From Polaribacter irgensii 23-P (GTDB lineage Bacteria; Bacteroidota; Bacteroidia; Flavobacteriales; Flavobacteriaceae), in assembly GCF_000153225.1 (NCBI RefSeq), contig NZ_CH724148.1:1568842-1632841 (forward strand): 64,000 nucleotides of DNA, given 5' to 3'. Below the pieces are notes generated by a model. It was not told the DNA's origin. It was given only the letters and a program-made list of their open reading frames with translations, and searched no databases. Each line of letters opens with the position of its first letter. Positions within the stretch are counted from its first letter, which is position 1. Below are positions 1 through 8,342 of this stretch, one piece after another. A program made the translations under genes and the position numbers.

Positions 1-251
1 TCTTCTACTTCTTCAATAACCACTACTTTTCCGTCCACTGGTGCGATGATTACATTGTCGTCTAAAATAGTTACCCTTTTTGGATCTCTAAAAAACTGCA
101 ATACAGTAAATAATAAGCCTAAGACTACAATTTGAATTGATTTTACCAGCCAGGTAGTTTCAATAAGTTTTTCTGCCAGTAAAATAGCGGCAATAGATAA
201 AACAAATGCAATGACAATAATCTTGTACCCTTCTTTATGAAAACGAATCAT
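1..251 (-). CDS. psd: Phosphatidylserine decarboxylase family protein, N-terminal part (runs off window)
   Basis: The first 83 residues are visible, starting at ATG 251; the rest lies before base 1. The sequence opens with a basic start and a hydrophobic segment (about residues 10-30), a second hydrophobic stretch, then FFRDPKR followed by a stretch like IIAPVDGKVV. That DP/APVDG pair is typical of the short, membrane-bound phosphatidylserine decarboxylases, which convert phosphatidylserine to phosphatidylethanolamine after self-cleavage to a pyruvoyl enzyme. The cleavage site itself is outside the window. The gene lies 2 bp downstream of cdsA on the same strand, so the two phospholipid genes are probably co-transcribed. 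Family assignment is by recognition of the N-terminus only. Confidence 0.8.
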   Translation of the reverse strand, partial: MIRFHKEGYKIIVIAFVLSIAAILLAEKLIETTWLVKSIQIVVLGLLFTVLQFFRDPKRVTILDDNVIIAPVDGKVVVIEEVE

Positions 252-253
252 TT

Positions 254-1054
254 TTAAATAATAAAATTAATATACAAATATACGAATGGAGCGGCAAATA
301 ACAAGCTATCTAAGCGATCTAAAATTCCGCCATGTCCTGGCATAATAGTGCCACTATCTTTTATTTTAGCTTGTCTTTTTAATTTAGACTCTATTAAATC
401 ACCAATGGTTCCTATGACAGAGATGATGGAGGCAACAGCGAACCAATGCAGCACAGAAAAATCTGAGCTGAAGAGACTAATACTAATAAGATAAGCTGCA
501 ATAAGTGTGAAAAAAAATCCCCCAATAAATCCTTCGACGGTTTTTTTAGGAGATACAGAAACAAATAATTTTGTTTTTCCAAAGTTTTTTCCCACCAAAA
601 AAGCAAAGCTATCATTTACCCATATAAGAATCAAAACAGAGATCATTAGGAAAGGAGTATAGTTTTGATTGTAAAATGGTAATAATGTAAGAAAGCAAAA
701 GGAGAAAATTAAATAACGAATGGAGAGTCCTAATTTTTCTCTCTCGGTTGAAAAAGTGATTTCTTTTTTTGCGAATAACTGGTATATCAAATAGACAGAG
801 GATGCGATGTTGATTGCTAATATCATTTTTATAGCATAACTTTCTGGTCGTTTATGCATTAAGAAGAGAGTCAGCCCAAATAATAAATAAGCAATTACAC
901 TTTTAAATTTTGTTATTTTAGAGAGTTCATAAATGGCAATAATAGCAAAAAAGGCAACTAATAAGATATAAGATTCTTTAGAAAAAAGAATAGCTGACAC
1001 AAAAATTGATACATAAATGATCCCGGAAAGACTCCTTCTTAAAAGGTTGCGCAT
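254..1054 (-). CDS. cdsA: Phosphatidate cytidylyltransferase (CDP-diglyceride synthase)
   Basis: This 266-residue multi-spanning membrane protein carries the CdsA signature at about residues 223-249: SKLKRQAKIKDSG, then PGHGGILDRLD. The conserved KD and DRxD acids bind Mg2+ and CTP. The enzyme makes CDP-diacylglycerol from phosphatidic acid and CTP in the inner membrane, feeding phosphatidylserine/ethanolamine and phosphatidylglycerol synthesis. Several hydrophobic helices precede the signature, and length is normal. It sits between a LUD-domain gene (1-bp gap) and psd (2-bp gap) on the minus strand, in what looks like a continuous operon coming from rsfS-ftsH. Confidence 0.95.
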   Translation of the reverse strand: MRNLLRRSLSGIIYVSIFVSAILFSKESYILLVAFFAIIAIYELSKITKFKSVIAYLLFGLTLFLMHKRPESYAIKMILAINIASSVYLIYQLFAKKEITFSTEREKLGLSIRYLIFSFCFLTLLPFYNQNYTPFLMISVLILIWVNDSFAFLVGKNFGKTKLFVSVSPKKTVEGFIGGFFFTLIAAYLISISLFSSDFSVLHWFAVASIISVIGTIGDLIESKLKRQAKIKDSGTIMPGHGGILDRLDSLLFAAPFVYLYINFII

Positions 1055-1055
1055 A

Positions 1056-1640
1056 TTATAAATCTTCTAAAAGGAGCAAATATAAGTTTTTTGAGTTACT
1101 GATACCGTGGTTTAGAAGATTTTCCTCAGTTTTATTAAGCGTGTAATTTTTAACAGCTGAAATATTTGTGGGTATTGCATGCTTAGCGTTTGTTTTGATG
1201 CCTGTTAGTCCTTGTCCCGTGTTTTTTACCAGTTGACTTGTGGTAGCAAAAACAATAAAGTTTTCGGAGAATTCAGACAGCTTTTTGCTTCGCAATTGAT
1301 TGGAAGAAAAGAGAACATCGCCTTTGTCAGCAATTAAATGCTCACAGGTGGTAAAAAAAGGAGTGGACTTTTTAAAATCAAAGTCTACAGCAATTTCTTT
1401 TTGGTCTAAAAAAGAGAGTAAATCTGGGTTGGTTACCAGTATGTTTTTCCAATTATTTTCAGATAAAATACTCTTCAGGTGCAAGATACTTTCTTCTTTT
1501 TCTAAGCAATATAAAAATTTCCCTCCCTTTTTAATAAAATTATGAACAAATAGATCGTCTAGAGATAAATTAACTTCTTGTGCTTTTATCTCTAGATTCT
1601 CTTTGAATGTTTTGTTAAATACTTTCTTAAAAAAATTCAT
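1056..1640 (-). CDS. LUD-domain protein (LutC/YkgG-like, DUF162)
   Basis: This 194-residue soluble protein resembles the LutC/YkgG (LUD) family. Visible features are a middle segment with LIADKGDVLFSS and FATTSQLVKNTGQG, and a C-terminal section with hydrophobic strands. LutC proteins act in lactate oxidation with LutA and LutB, but those partners are absent here and the gene is sandwiched between ftsH and cdsA, a placement common in flavobacteria. A role in lactate use is therefore doubtful; it may be a stand-alone acyl/CoA-ligand-binding relative. The ATG at 1640 fits the 23-bp gap from the ftsH stop. Confidence 0.7.
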   Translation of the reverse strand: MNFFKKVFNKTFKENLEIKAQEVNLSLDDLFVHNFIKKGGKFLYCLEKEESILHLKSILSENNWKNILVTNPDLLSFLDQKEIAVDFDFKKSTPFFTTCEHLIADKGDVLFSSNQLRSKKLSEFSENFIVFATTSQLVKNTGQGLTGIKTNAKHAIPTNISAVKNYTLNKTEENLLNHGISNSKNLYLLLLEDL

Positions 1641-1663
1641 AAATGTAACTGTAGAATTTTAAA

Positions 1664-3655
1664 TTACTCCTCTGTAGTTGTATCTACAGGAGAAATCTTT
1701 TCTTTTTCTTCAATCTTTTCTTCAATTACATCTTCAACTTTTTCTTCTAATTCGTCAAAAGGTCTTTTTCCAAATATCTTTTGCAAGTCATTTTTGAAAA
1801 TAACCTCTTTTTCTAATAAGAGTTGTGCGAGCACTGTAAGCTTTTCTTTATTGTTACTCAAAAGATCTATAGCGCGTTGATATTGCGCCTCAATCATCTT
1901 AGAAATTTCTTTATCAATAGTTCTTGCAGTGTCTTCACTATAAGGTTTTACAAAAGAATCGTTTCCTGAAGAATCGTAGTAAGTAATATTACCAACTTCT
2001 TCATTCAATCCGTAAACAGTTACCATTGCTCTCGCTTGTTTGGTCACCTTCTCTAAGTCGCTTAATGCACCTGTGGAGATTTTGTTGAAAATTATTTTTT
2101 CGGCTGCTCTACCTCCTAATGTAGCACACATTTCATCCAGCATTTGCTCGGTCTGTACAATCAATCGTTCAGCGGGTAAGTACCACGCTGCTCCTAGTGA
2201 CTGTCCTCTCGGTACAATGGTTACTTTTACTAAAGGTGCAGCATGTTCTAGCATCCAACTTACAGTAGCGTGTCCTGCTTCGTGAAAAGCGATCACTTCT
2301 TTTTCTTTTGGAGTAATTACTTTGTTTTTTTTCTCTAAACCTCCTACTATTCGATCCACGGCATCTAAAAAATCCTGATGTTCAATAGCTTTTTTACCAT
2401 GTCTTGCTGCAATTAAAGCGGACTCATTACACATGTTGGCAATGTCTGCTCCAGAAAATCCTGGAGTTTGCTGTGCTAAAAAGTCAATTTTTACATCGTT
2501 GCCCAGTTTTAAAGGTTTGATGTGTACTTCAAAAATTTCTTTTCGTTCGTTAATGTTTGGGAGGTCTACGTAAATTTGTCGATCAAAACGTCCTGCACGC
2601 AATAGTGCGCTATCTAAGACATCTGCTCTGTTGGTGGCAGCAATTACAATCACGTTCGTATCTGTTCCAAAACCATCCATTTCTGTTAACAGCTGGTTTA
2701 GGGTGTTTTCACGTTCGTCATTTCCACCAGTCATACTATTTTTTCCACGTGCTCTTCCCACCGCATCAATCTCATCGATAAAAATAATTGAAGGTGATTT
2801 TTGTGCAGCTTGTTTAAATAAATCTCGCACTCTTGACGCGCCAACACCTACAAACATTTCCACAAAATCAGAACCAGAAAGTGAGAAAAAAGGAACCTCT
2901 GCTTCTCCTGCTACTGCTTTCGCTAATAATGTTTTTCCAGTTCCAGGAGGCCCTACTAAAAGCGCTCCTTTTGGTATTTTCCCTCCTAAAGAGGTATATT
3001 TCTCCGGGTTTTTTAAAAAGTCTACAATTTCCTGAACTTCTTCTTTCGCTCCTTCCAAACCTGCTACATTGGCAAATGTTGTTTTTACTTTCGTATCTTT
3101 ATCAAACAACTTCGCTTTGGATTTTCCGATGCTAAAAATTTGTCCTCCACCGCCAGAACCTGCTCCGCCACCAGACATTCTTTTCATGAAAAATAACCAA
3201 ACACCAATTAATATAATGAAAGGTAAAAAGCCAAGAAAAGTATCTACCATACTTGTTCTTCCTTCGTTTTTTAAGTCAAAAGTTAATTGACTTTCAGTAC
3301 GCGCTTCTTCTAAATCATTTTCAAAATTTTGCAAGTCTCCAAAGTTATACTCGTATAAGGACTCTCCTTTTCTATAAAAAGCGGAATTGGTAAGCTTTTG
3401 ATACTTGCTTTTGCTAAGTGCTTCTTCTTTAATAAATATTTGTGCAACATTGTTATTTACAACAATGATTTTAGAAATATCATCTTGCTTTAAAACTTCA
3501 TTAAATTCATTTTTTGATATACTTTGTGTCGCTAGGTCGCCTCCACTAAAAATTTGAAAGCTAATTAGCAGCAAGATTACTGCACCATAAATCCAATATG
3601 TATTGAATTTAAACTTGGGTGTATTTTTATTATTTTCTTTTTTGTTATCGTCCAT
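1664..3655 (-). CDS. ftsH: ATP-dependent zinc metalloprotease FtsH
   Basis: This is a complete 663-residue FtsH. There are two N-terminal membrane helices (about 21-38 and 139-158) flanking a periplasmic FtsH_ext domain, then an AAA+ module with Walker A GPPGTGKT (235-242), Walker B IIFIDEID (290-297) and an SRH arginine region near 351-359. The M41 peptidase follows, with zinc motif HEAGH (458-462) and a third-ligand Asp near 533. The tail after about 640 is acidic and low in complexity. FtsH degrades misfolded membrane proteins and short-lived cytosolic regulators as a hexamer at the inner membrane. rsfS lies 19 bp upstream on the same strand. Confidence 0.98.
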   Translation of the reverse strand: MDDNKKENNKNTPKFKFNTYWIYGAVILLLISFQIFSGGDLATQSISKNEFNEVLKQDDISKIIVVNNNVAQIFIKEEALSKSKYQKLTNSAFYRKGESLYEYNFGDLQNFENDLEEARTESQLTFDLKNEGRTSMVDTFLGFLPFIILIGVWLFFMKRMSGGGAGSGGGGQIFSIGKSKAKLFDKDTKVKTTFANVAGLEGAKEEVQEIVDFLKNPEKYTSLGGKIPKGALLVGPPGTGKTLLAKAVAGEAEVPFFSLSGSDFVEMFVGVGASRVRDLFKQAAQKSPSIIFIDEIDAVGRARGKNSMTGGNDERENTLNQLLTEMDGFGTDTNVIVIAATNRADVLDSALLRAGRFDRQIYVDLPNINERKEIFEVHIKPLKLGNDVKIDFLAQQTPGFSGADIANMCNESALIAARHGKKAIEHQDFLDAVDRIVGGLEKKNKVITPKEKEVIAFHEAGHATVSWMLEHAAPLVKVTIVPRGQSLGAAWYLPAERLIVQTEQMLDEMCATLGGRAAEKIIFNKISTGALSDLEKVTKQARAMVTVYGLNEEVGNITYYDSSGNDSFVKPYSEDTARTIDKEISKMIEAQYQRAIDLLSNNKEKLTVLAQLLLEKEVIFKNDLQKIFGKRPFDELEEKVEDVIEEKIEEKEKISPVDTTTEE

Positions 3656-3674
3656 TTTTGTAGTGTCTAAAAAT

Positions 3675-4043
3675 TTAAGCTGGTTTTATTTCTGTGATTT
3701 TTGCATCTCCCCATAGACTTTCTAAATCATAAAAGTCTCTTATCTGTTTTTGAAAAACATGCACAACAACGTGCACGTAGTCCATTAAAACCCATTCGGC
3801 ATTATTTTCACCTTCAATATGCCAAGGCTTGTCTTTAATCTGTTTACTTACTGTTTTTTGAATAGAACCCGAAATCGCTTTTACCTGTGTATTTGAATTA
3901 CCAGAACAGATTATAAAATAATCACAAACGGTATTTTCGATATCTCGTAAGTCTAGTAACTGAATATTTTCTCCTTTAACCTCTTCAATTCCTTGAAATA
4001 TAACAGCGATTAAATCGTCTGCACTTACTTGCTTTTTAGTCAT
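3675..4043 (-). CDS. rsfS: Ribosome silencing factor RsfS
   Basis: This 122-residue protein has the RsfS/Iojap fold signature: the stretch CDYFIICSGNSNTQVKAI, then PWHIEGENNAEWVLMDY and VHVFQKQIRDFYDLE. RsfS binds ribosomal protein uL14 and blocks 30S-50S joining when nutrients are scarce. It is the first gene of the minus-strand run rsfS-ftsH-LUD-cdsA-psd and is divergent from birA. A TAACTTTG box sits 23 bases upstream of the ATG. The rsfS/ftsH/birA arrangement is widespread in Flavobacteriia. Confidence 0.95.
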   Translation of the reverse strand: MTKKQVSADDLIAVIFQGIEEVKGENIQLLDLRDIENTVCDYFIICSGNSNTQVKAISGSIQKTVSKQIKDKPWHIEGENNAEWVLMDYVHVVVHVFQKQIRDFYDLESLWGDAKITEIKPA

Positions 4044-4065
4044 TAATTCTTTTCTAATTTAATTG

Positions 4066-4073
4066 CAAAGTTA
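4066..4073 (-). promoter_or_regulatory. Bacteroidota -7 box for rsfS
   Basis: On the minus strand this reads TAACTTTG, a full match to the TAnnTTTG -7 element, placing the transcript start near 4062 and giving a leader of about 19 nt before the ATG at 4043. No clear TTTG -33 element is seen upstream. The box is only 3 bp from the opposite-strand box for birA. Confidence 0.5.
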
Positions 4074-4076
4074 TTC

Positions 4077-4084
4077 TATTTTTG
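4077..4084 (+). promoter_or_regulatory. Bacteroidota -7 box for birA
   Basis: TATTTTTG on the plus strand matches TAnnTTTG. The predicted transcript start is near 4088, about 43 nt before the TTG start codon at 4131. No well-spaced -33 TTG was found. Confidence 0.45.
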
Positions 4085-4130
4085 CGAGTATTTTGTGTAT
4101 TATTGAACTACTTTACAGTTTATTTAACAC

Positions 4131-4862
4131 TTGAAAATAATCAAACTTAGTGCCATTGATTCCACCAATTCTTTTTTAAAAGATTTGGCGCTAACTTCCA
4201 CCCTTGAAAATTTCACAACTGTTGCCACAGATTGTCAGTTGAATGGCAGAGGACAACAGGGCAGTAGTTGGGAGTCTGAGCCCAATAAGAACTTAATGTT
4301 TAGTGTGTTTTTGAGATTTCAGTCATTTGAGATCGCTGAAAAAAGCTATTTAAATTTTGCTGTTTCTTTGGCGGTTTATGAAACTTTATTAGCAGAGAAA
4401 ATACCGAACATTGCGATCAAATGGCCAAACGACATTTTGTCAGGAAATAAAAAAATATGTGGTATTTTAATTGAAAACAATTTAAAAGGAACTGAAATTA
4501 CTTCCGCTGTAATTGGAATTGGTTTGAACGTAAATCAAATAGATTTCCCCGCGACAATATCGAAAGTAAGTTCTTTACAGTTATTGTGTGGTAAAAACTT
4601 TGATCGCGATATTTTGCTAGAAAAGATAGTGTTCAATTTAAAACGAAATATCGCACTTTTAAAAGCAAAGGAATTTTACAATTTAGAGGCTGCTTATCTA
4701 GATGTGTTATATAAGAAGAACATTCCTACAATGTTTAAAGATCATAAGAATACATTGTTTATGGGTATGGTTGTTGGCATCTCCAAAGAAGGCAAACTGC
4801 AAGTAGCGCTCGAAGATGAGCGTGTGCTGGAGTTTGGGATTAAAGAAATTTCTTTTCTTTAG
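4131..4862 (+). CDS. birA: Biotin--[acetyl-CoA-carboxylase] ligase (BirA, no DNA-binding domain)
   Basis: The 243-residue product has the biotin-protein ligase core: GRGQQGSSWES (biotinyl-AMP loop, about 41-51) and KWPNDILSGNKKICGILIEN (about 100-119), then a short C-terminal domain. The N-terminal winged-helix domain of E. coli BirA is missing, so it should biotinylate carboxyl-carrier proteins but not repress transcription (class I ligase). The start is TTG at 4131: the conserved start of the fold follows at once, and no in-frame ATG lies upstream near the promoter. Its stop overlaps the convergent SRPBCC gene by 4 bp. Confidence 0.93.
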   Translation: MKIIKLSAIDSTNSFLKDLALTSTLENFTTVATDCQLNGRGQQGSSWESEPNKNLMFSVFLRFQSFEIAEKSYLNFAVSLAVYETLLAEKIPNIAIKWPNDILSGNKKICGILIENNLKGTEITSAVIGIGLNVNQIDFPATISKVSSLQLLCGKNFDRDILLEKIVFNLKRNIALLKAKEFYNLEAAYLDVLYKKNIPTMFKDHKNTLFMGMVVGISKEGKLQVALEDERVLEFGIKEISFL

Positions 4863-5248
4863 AGTTTTGCAATATTTTCAGACAAGGTGGTTACAAACTT
4901 CGTTAATGGTTTCGAAATCATCATTGCCATCATAGGATTAAAGTCTCCCTCAAAGTTCAGGGATACTTCACTTTCGTCAGCTGTTTTCTTTACAATATTA
5001 GCGCTCAAAGTAAAAGGAAATTTGCTACTCGCAGCACCAAGCGTAACATTTGAAAAGGGTGTTTTCTCTTTTAAAACCAATCTTATTTCTGGCATTCCGG
5101 GCAAACCGAACAAAAAAGAATCTCCGTCAACTTCAAACTTATTTATGTTGTCGGGCATAATTTTCTCAAAGTTTTGGATGTCACTAAAAAAGTTAAACAG
5201 TGCTTCTTGAGACTTTTCTAAGTGGATTTTATTTCCTTCAATATTCAT
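4859..5248 (-). CDS. SRPBCC (START-like) family protein
   Basis: This 129-residue protein has the helix-grip pattern of a small SRPBCC/polyketide-cyclase-like fold: an N-terminal strand with IHLEKSQEALFNFFSD, the central LPGMPEIRLVLKEKTPF, and a long C-terminal helix with MMAMMISKPLTKFVTTLSE. Such proteins bind hydrophobic ligands in a deep cavity; the ligand here is unknown. It lies 13 bp downstream of pyrE on the same strand. Databases sometimes label this family after the neighbouring orotate phosphoribosyltransferase, but it has no PRPP motif. Confidence 0.75.
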   Translation of the reverse strand: MNIEGNKIHLEKSQEALFNFFSDIQNFEKIMPDNINKFEVDGDSFLFGLPGMPEIRLVLKEKTPFSNVTLGAASSKFPFTLSANIVKKTADESEVSLNFEGDFNPMMAMMISKPLTKFVTTLSENIAKL

Positions 5249-5261
5249 TTTTGTTCCTGTT

Positions 5262-5903
5262 TTATTGTTTCCAAGTACTCGGATCGCGTCTCCATTCGTG
5301 CAAGGTAATGAGTTCTTTTTCTGTAATATAATTGCTTTCTAAAGCTTGCTCAATTAAATTCTCATAATTGCTAAGCGTAATTAAATTAATATTTTTGTCT
5401 TTAAAATTCTGGGTAGCAACATTAAATCCATAAGAAAAGATAGCCACCATACCTTTGACTACTGCGCCTGCTTCTTTAAGGGCATGGACAGCATTCAGAC
5501 TGCTACTGCCTGTGCTAATTAAATCTTCTATAACCACTACATTTTGACCGCTTTCTAAATAGCCTTCAATTTGGTTTTTTCTACCGTGTTGTTTTGGTTC
5601 AGGTCTCACATATACAAAAGGGACACCCAATTCTTGTGCTACTAAAATACCAATTGCAATTGCACCGGTTGCAACTCCTGCAATTACATCGGGTTTGCCA
5701 TATTCTCTTTCTACAATTTTTGCAATTTCTTCTTTTAAGTAAAGACGAACTGGTGGGTATGAAAGTGTTACTCTATTATCACAATAAATCGGAGATTTCC
5801 AACCGGAAGCCCATTGAAAGGGAGCGCTTGGATTTAACTTTATTGCCTTTACCTTTAGTAAAAGTTCAGCTGTTTTTTTTGCTGTATCTTTGTTTAAAAT
5901 CAT
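5262..5903 (-). CDS. pyrE: Orotate phosphoribosyltransferase
   Basis: This 213-residue type I phosphoribosyltransferase has the PRPP-binding loop VVVIEDLISTGSS (about 122-134) and upstream VRPEPKQHGRKNQIEG with the catalytic Lys/His flexible loop. It joins orotate to PRPP to give OMP in UMP synthesis. The ATG at 5903 faces the NUDIX gene with only 1-7 bp between the two start codons. A TACATTTG box ends five bases before the ATG, implying a leaderless mRNA. The SRPBCC gene follows 13 bp downstream. The other pyrimidine genes in the window, pyrB and pyrR, are 20 kb away. Confidence 0.96.
   Translation of the reverse strand: MILNKDTAKKTAELLLKVKAIKLNPSAPFQWASGWKSPIYCDNRVTLSYPPVRLYLKEEIAKIVEREYGKPDVIAGVATGAIAIGILVAQELGVPFVYVRPEPKQHGRKNQIEGYLESGQNVVVIEDLISTGSSSLNAVHALKEAGAVVKGMVAIFSYGFNVATQNFKDKNINLITLSNYENLIEQALESNYITEKELITLHEWRRDPSTWKQ
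5885..5892 (+). promoter_or_regulatory. -7 box for the NUDIX gene, inside pyrE
   Basis: TATCTTTG on the plus strand is a full TAnnTTTG match and lies within the first codons of pyrE on the other strand. The predicted transcript start is about 5896-5898, only 7-14 nt before the candidate ATGs at 5905 and 5911. It overlaps the upstream TTG at 5890, which rules that codon out as a start for this transcript. Confidence 0.5.
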
Positions 5904-5904
5904 A

Positions 5905-6507
5905 ATGCAAATGTATGTAGTTTTTGTAAATGATAAACCAATTATTGTGACATCTTCACAAAAAAAAGAGAATAACTTTCCTGTTTATATTCTTGCGAAT
6001 TGTGTTGTAGAAGAAATTATTCATAAACTGAAGAATAAAAATATTAGAGGCGTAAACCTATACACACCTGATATAGAGAGCGGTTGGAATAATTTTATAA
6101 AGTCTTTTAATACTGTTTCTGCTGCAGGAGGTTTGGTGCTAAATGCAAAAAAAGAGGTATTATTCATTTACAGATCTGAAAAATGGGATTTGCCAAAAGG
6201 TAGGATTGAAATTGGAGAATCCGTAGAAGAAACTGCCATTAGAGAAGTAGAAGAAGAATGTGGTATTTCTAATTTAAAATTGGTAAAGCCGCTGATTACT
6301 ACCTACCATACCTACTACCAAGATGGGTTAAAATTAAAGGAAACGTTTTGGTTTTTAATGACTTCAGAATACCAAGGCGAATTAACGCCACAGTTGGAAG
6401 AAGGCATAACGCTAGCCATTTTTAAAAATCCAAAAGCGATCACAGAAGCCCTTCAAAACTCATACAAAAATATTGAGTGGGTGTATGATACTTACCTGAA
6501 AATGTGA
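5905..6507 (+). CDS. NUDIX hydrolase with N-terminal extension
   Basis: The product is about 200 residues. The Nudix box is complete at about residues 99-121, from GRIEIGESVEE through REVEEECGI (pattern GX5EX7REUXEEXGU), so it should hydrolyse a nucleoside diphosphate linked to another group X. About 75 residues precede the catalytic fold and have strand/helix character; this longer form is common in flavobacteria, substrate unknown. Start choice: ATG 5905 or ATG 5911; a frame-open TTG at 5890 lies within the predicted -7 box and is unlikely. The gene is divergent from pyrE with essentially no intergenic space. Confidence 0.9.
   Translation: MQMYVVFVNDKPIIVTSSQKKENNFPVYILANCVVEEIIHKLKNKNIRGVNLYTPDIESGWNNFIKSFNTVSAAGGLVLNAKKEVLFIYRSEKWDLPKGRIEIGESVEETAIREVEEECGISNLKLVKPLITTYHTYYQDGLKLKETFWFLMTSEYQGELTPQLEEGITLAIFKNPKAITEALQNSYKNIEWVYDTYLKM
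5908..5915 (-). promoter_or_regulatory. -7 box for pyrE, inside the NUDIX start region
   Basis: On the minus strand this reads TACATTTG, a full TAnnTTTG match. With the usual 4-5 nt to the transcript start, transcription would begin at about 5903-5904, i.e. on the pyrE ATG. A TTG about 23 bp further upstream (5939-5941) could be the -33 element, at the long end of accepted spacing. Confidence 0.5.
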
Positions 6508-6525
6508 TATTCTCGAAAAACCTGC

Positions 6526-6533
6526 TATCTTTG
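6526..6533 (+). promoter_or_regulatory. -7 box for the SulP transporter
   Basis: TATCTTTG matches TAnnTTTG in the 52-bp gap between the NUDIX stop and the SulP start. It predicts a leader of about 23 nt before the ATG at 6560. No -33 TTG at the usual distance is evident. Confidence 0.45.
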
Positions 6534-6559
6534 CCAGCTTCTAAAAAGATGCAAATAAC

Positions 6560-8221
6560 ATGACTGAATTTATAAAAAAAATAACTCCAAACGCAAAAGA
6601 TGATGTTTTGGCAGGAATTACGGTTTCATTGGCAATGATTCCAGAAGTTGTGGCATTTGCTTTTGTGGCACAAATAGATCCTTTAGTAGCACTTTCTGGA
6701 GCTTTTATTATTGGTTTGATTACAGCTATTTTTGGAGGGAGACCAGGGCTGATTTCTGGTGCTGCGGGTGCCGTAGCAGTTATTTTTGTTTCGATGATTT
6801 CAGAAGGACATACGAAAGGAATGTTATTTGACACTCCAATAGACAATATGGGGTACTTTTATCTACTAGCTTGTGTAATTTTGATGGGCACAATTCAGGT
6901 ATTTGCAGGTGTTTTGAAAATAGGAAAGTTTGTACGTTTAATTCCGCACTCGGTAATGATGGGGTTTGTAAATGGATTGGCAATTGTTATTTTTTGGGCA
7001 CAGGTAAAAATGTTTACACACAAGTCTCCAGAAGTTTCTGTAGCTGGCGTAAAGTCCTATGCAAGCACGTATATGCAAGGAACAGAGTTGTATATAATGT
7101 TAGGTTTGGTAGCTTTAACCATGGCAATTATATGGTTGTTGCCTAAAGTCACAAAAAAAATACCAGCAGCTTTGACAGCCATCTTAATAACCACTTTTAT
7201 TGTTATTTTTTCGGGATTGGATGTTTCTACTGTTGGCTCGTATATTATAGAGGGCGGTGGAACTGGGTTAAAAGGAGAATTTCCAACACCCAACGCAGCC
7301 CTTTGGCAAAACCTGCCTTTCAATTTAGACACGTTGTTATTTATCTTACCATTTGCGTTTTTAGCGGCCTCTGTTGGGTTGATCGAATCTTTAATGACGA
7401 TGAATTTGGTAGACGAACTCACAGAAACCAGAGGAAATGGAAATCGGGAATGCGTAGCACAGGGCGCAGGAAATATTTTAAGTGGGCTTTTTGGAGGAAC
7501 CGGTGGTTGTGGAATGATTGGTCAAACAGTTATCAATATCAATGCAGGAGGACGTGGACGGTTATCAGGGATCATGATGGCTTTGACGCTATTGACCTTT
7601 ATCTTGTTTACAGACAAACTGATTGAGCAAGTGCCTATTGCCGCTTTAATAGGGGTAATGTTTATGATGGTTATCGAAACCTTTGCTTGGTCTAGCTTTA
7701 GAATATTAAAGAAAATACCTAAATCAGATGCTTTTGTGCTTATTGTTGTTTCTGCAGTAACTGTAATTTTTGACCTGGCAATTGCGGTTTTTGTAGGGGT
7801 TATCATTTCTGCATTATCTTTTGCTTGGGAGAATGCAAAGAAAATTAGAGCGAGAAAACGTTTTAGAGAAGATGGTACTAAAATTTATGAAATTTGGGGC
7901 CCCTTATTTTTTGGAAGTATTTCTGCATTTAACGAAAAGTTTGATGTAAAAACAGATCCTGAAAATGTTGAAATTGATTTTGTAGAAGCACGGATATCAG
8001 ATCATTCGGCGATAGAAGCAATTTCGCTACTAGTAGAGAAGTACCAAGCAGTTGGTAAAAAGGTGAAATTAAAACACTTAAGTGAAGATTGTAAAGTCTT
8101 ACTATATAAAGCGTCTCCTATTTTTAAAGGCGTTATTGAAGAGGGTATTGATGATCCGAGATATCATTTGGCCGCGAACCCAGAGAAATTTCCAAAACCT
8201 TTAGGAGAGTATAAGTTTTAG
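6560..8221 (+). CDS. SulP family inorganic anion transporter (SLC26-like)
   Basis: This 553-residue membrane protein begins with a SulP core: DDVLAGITVSLAMIPEVVAF, then GGRPGLISGAAGAVAV (the conserved TM3 region). About a dozen hydrophobic spans follow, then a C-terminal cytosolic STAS domain from about residue 435 (IDFVEARISDHSAIEAI). SulP proteins move sulfate, bicarbonate, chloride or dicarboxylates; the substrate cannot be read from sequence. The STAS domain is present but slightly shorter than in eukaryotic SLC26. It is a single-gene unit, with its own -7 box before it and a hairpin terminator after it. Confidence 0.92.
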   Translation: MTEFIKKITPNAKDDVLAGITVSLAMIPEVVAFAFVAQIDPLVALSGAFIIGLITAIFGGRPGLISGAAGAVAVIFVSMISEGHTKGMLFDTPIDNMGYFYLLACVILMGTIQVFAGVLKIGKFVRLIPHSVMMGFVNGLAIVIFWAQVKMFTHKSPEVSVAGVKSYASTYMQGTELYIMLGLVALTMAIIWLLPKVTKKIPAALTAILITTFIVIFSGLDVSTVGSYIIEGGGTGLKGEFPTPNAALWQNLPFNLDTLLFILPFAFLAASVGLIESLMTMNLVDELTETRGNGNRECVAQGAGNILSGLFGGTGGCGMIGQTVININAGGRGRLSGIMMALTLLTFILFTDKLIEQVPIAALIGVMFMMVIETFAWSSFRILKKIPKSDAFVLIVVSAVTVIFDLAIAVFVGVIISALSFAWENAKKIRARKRFREDGTKIYEIWGPLFFGSISAFNEKFDVKTDPENVEIDFVEARISDHSAIEAISLLVEKYQAVGKKVKLKHLSEDCKVLLYKASPIFKGVIEEGIDDPRYHLAANPEKFPKPLGEYKF

Positions 8222-8234
8222 AGAAGATAAAAAG

Positions 8235-8286
8235 GAACGAAACGGTAAAGCACAATTAGTACTAATTGTGTTTTTTCGTTTCGTTC
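8235..8286 (+). terminator. Nested-hairpin terminator after SulP
   Basis: A perfect 10+10 palindrome (8251-8270, cacaattagt/actaattgtg) is followed by six T. It is enclosed by an outer inverted repeat gaacgaaacg (8235-8244) and cgtttcgttc (8277-8286). The inner hairpin plus T-run is a normal intrinsic terminator; the outer arms allow an alternative or longer structure that could act on both strands. Confidence 0.75.
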
Positions 8287-8342
8287 ATAGGTCATTTAAT
8301 TAGAGCAAACAACATCTTTAAGTACACCTGTATTTTTTGATT

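Noticed and set aside
2040..3290. Long open frames antisense to ftsH
   Set aside because: They are mirror frames of a highly conserved gene with biased codons; no start signals and no known family.
5890..5904. TTG start for the NUDIX gene, five codons upstream of the ATG
   Set aside because: It lies inside the predicted -7 box, before the predicted transcript start; ATG 5905 or 5911 is more likely.
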